Assembly: GCA_023664685.1 (NCBI GenBank) | Contig: JAMPFC010000005.1 | Coordinates: 1-52,423, forward strand | Length of the DNA stretch: 52,423 bases | Source: Roseburia sp. | GTDB taxonomy: Bacteria; Bacillota; Clostridia; Lachnospirales; Lachnospiraceae | Direction of reading: 5' to 3' | Shown here: positions 52,142 to 52,423 of the stretch, in pieces | Layout: each line of letters opens with the position of its first letter | How positions within the stretch are numbered: the stretch's first letter is position 1 | Made by a program: the position numbers and the translations under genes | Notes under the pieces: model-generated | Seen by the model: the letters and a program-made list of their open reading frames with translations, nothing else | Told to the model about the DNA's origin: nothing | Databases searched by the model: none

Positions 52142-52423
52142 TTACTCTGTCTCTACAATATCATAATCCTGCCAGCACTCTTCCTGCCATCCCTTAGAAT
52201 CCTTTCCATGATAAATCTTAAACTCATCTGATACTTGCCCAAAAACATTTCTCTGTCCATTTTTCACCTCTGGAGCATCCCCTTCAAATGTCACCTTTTT
52301 CAGATTTTTACATCCCCAGAAAATCGTTCCATACACTTTCTCCACATTTGGGGGAATCACAATCTCCTCAAGGTTCATACAAGTCCGGAACGATTTCTGA
52401 TCAATATACTCTAAAGATTCAGG
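52142..52423 (-). CDS. BspA-type leucine-rich-repeat protein, 3' part only
   Basis: C-terminal 93 codons of a gene that continues beyond the right end of the window. It reads PESLEYIDQKSFRTCMNLEE, then IVIPPNVEKVYGTIFWGCKN and LKKVTFEGDAPEV, the LRR_5 (BspA) pattern of surface proteins, ending in a capped tail. The open frame extends past the ATG at 52378 to the window edge, so that ATG is internal. It differs in type from the 21-residue LRRs at 20 kb. Confidence 0.8.
   Translation of the reverse strand, partial: PESLEYIDQKSFRTCMNLEEIVIPPNVEKVYGTIFWGCKNLKKVTFEGDAPEVKNGQRNVFGQVSDEFKIYHGKDSKGWQEECWQDYDIVETE

Noticed and set aside
1-52423. tRNA or rRNA genes
   Set aside because: No T-loop consensus with matching acceptor stem and no rRNA-like conserved block was seen; apparent GGTTCGA matches (for example near 43440) lie in coding sequence.

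Overview
The window is a piece of a Firmicutes chromosome, most likely a spore-forming member of the Lachnospiraceae (Clostridium cluster XIVa). The reasons are a sigK gene, a Csp-type subtilase, a SpoIID-like protein, strong AGGAGG ribosome binding sites, a cellobiose phosphorylase with its own sugar ABC importer, and the clostridial/bacillar order ireB-ruvX-yrzB-...-mltG-trmR-U32 protease. No rRNA, tRNA, CRISPR array, transposase, integrase or phage gene is visible.

Layout. 0.1-2.7 kb: a SpoIID/peptidoglycan-binding protein and, convergent to it, a lipoprotein. 2.7-8.3 kb (minus): cca, a sugar-sensor/GGDEF fusion and tex, running on into the lipoprotein. 8.4-10.8 kb (plus): sigK and a Csp-like protease, read as an operon. 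10.9-15.3 kb (minus): an orphan thiamine-diphosphate enzyme, dihydrofolate reductase and hflX, with a small plus-strand DUF4160 gene pair inserted between the first two. 15.5-17.3 kb: NUDIX and DinB-like proteins and a phd/relE toxin-antitoxin pair. 17.8-22.9 kb: kdgK, then an AT-rich islet (XRE regulator plus a giant cysteine-rich leucine-rich-repeat exoprotein) bracketed by two diverged copies of the kdgK 3' end, then a strongly structured non-coding stretch and a CPBP membrane protease. 23.1-31.3 kb: a polysaccharide deacetylase and a cellobiose locus (LacI regulator, binding protein and two permeases, divergent from cellobiose phosphorylase). 31.3-39.5 kb: a membrane protein, then a minus-strand housekeeping operon (ireB, ruvX, DUF1292, RNase J, a stub of MltG, trmR, U32/TrhP, birA) and mtaB. 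39.7-43.2 kb: an HPr-like protein lacking the catalytic histidine, then thiI, nifS and rsmE. 43.4-51.4 kb (minus): a tightly packed run of a GNAT-methyltransferase fusion, citrate synthase, HAD phosphatase, esterase and murE, followed by a FliD-like protein. 51.5-52.4 kb: greA and the end of a BspA-type repeat protein that runs off the window.

How it works together. The cellobiose locus reads as binding-protein capture, ABC import (ATPase encoded elsewhere) and intracellular phosphorolysis, under a LacI repressor whose likely operator sits just after the cellobiose phosphorylase start site. TrhP/TrmR, MtaB, ThiI/NifS, Cca and RsmE make this window rich in tRNA and rRNA modification genes. SigK and the Csp protease point to late sporulation and germination.

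The strongest unusual signal is the XRE/LRR islet. The 22-codon kdgK tail is repeated on its far side with seven substitutions, all synonymous, which implies that the second copy diverged while part of a working kdgK and was brought next to the first by recombination. A second small islet (DUF4160 pair) is bracketed by a 21-bp direct repeat that starts at the dhfr stop codon, so two cargo insertions abut gene 3' ends.
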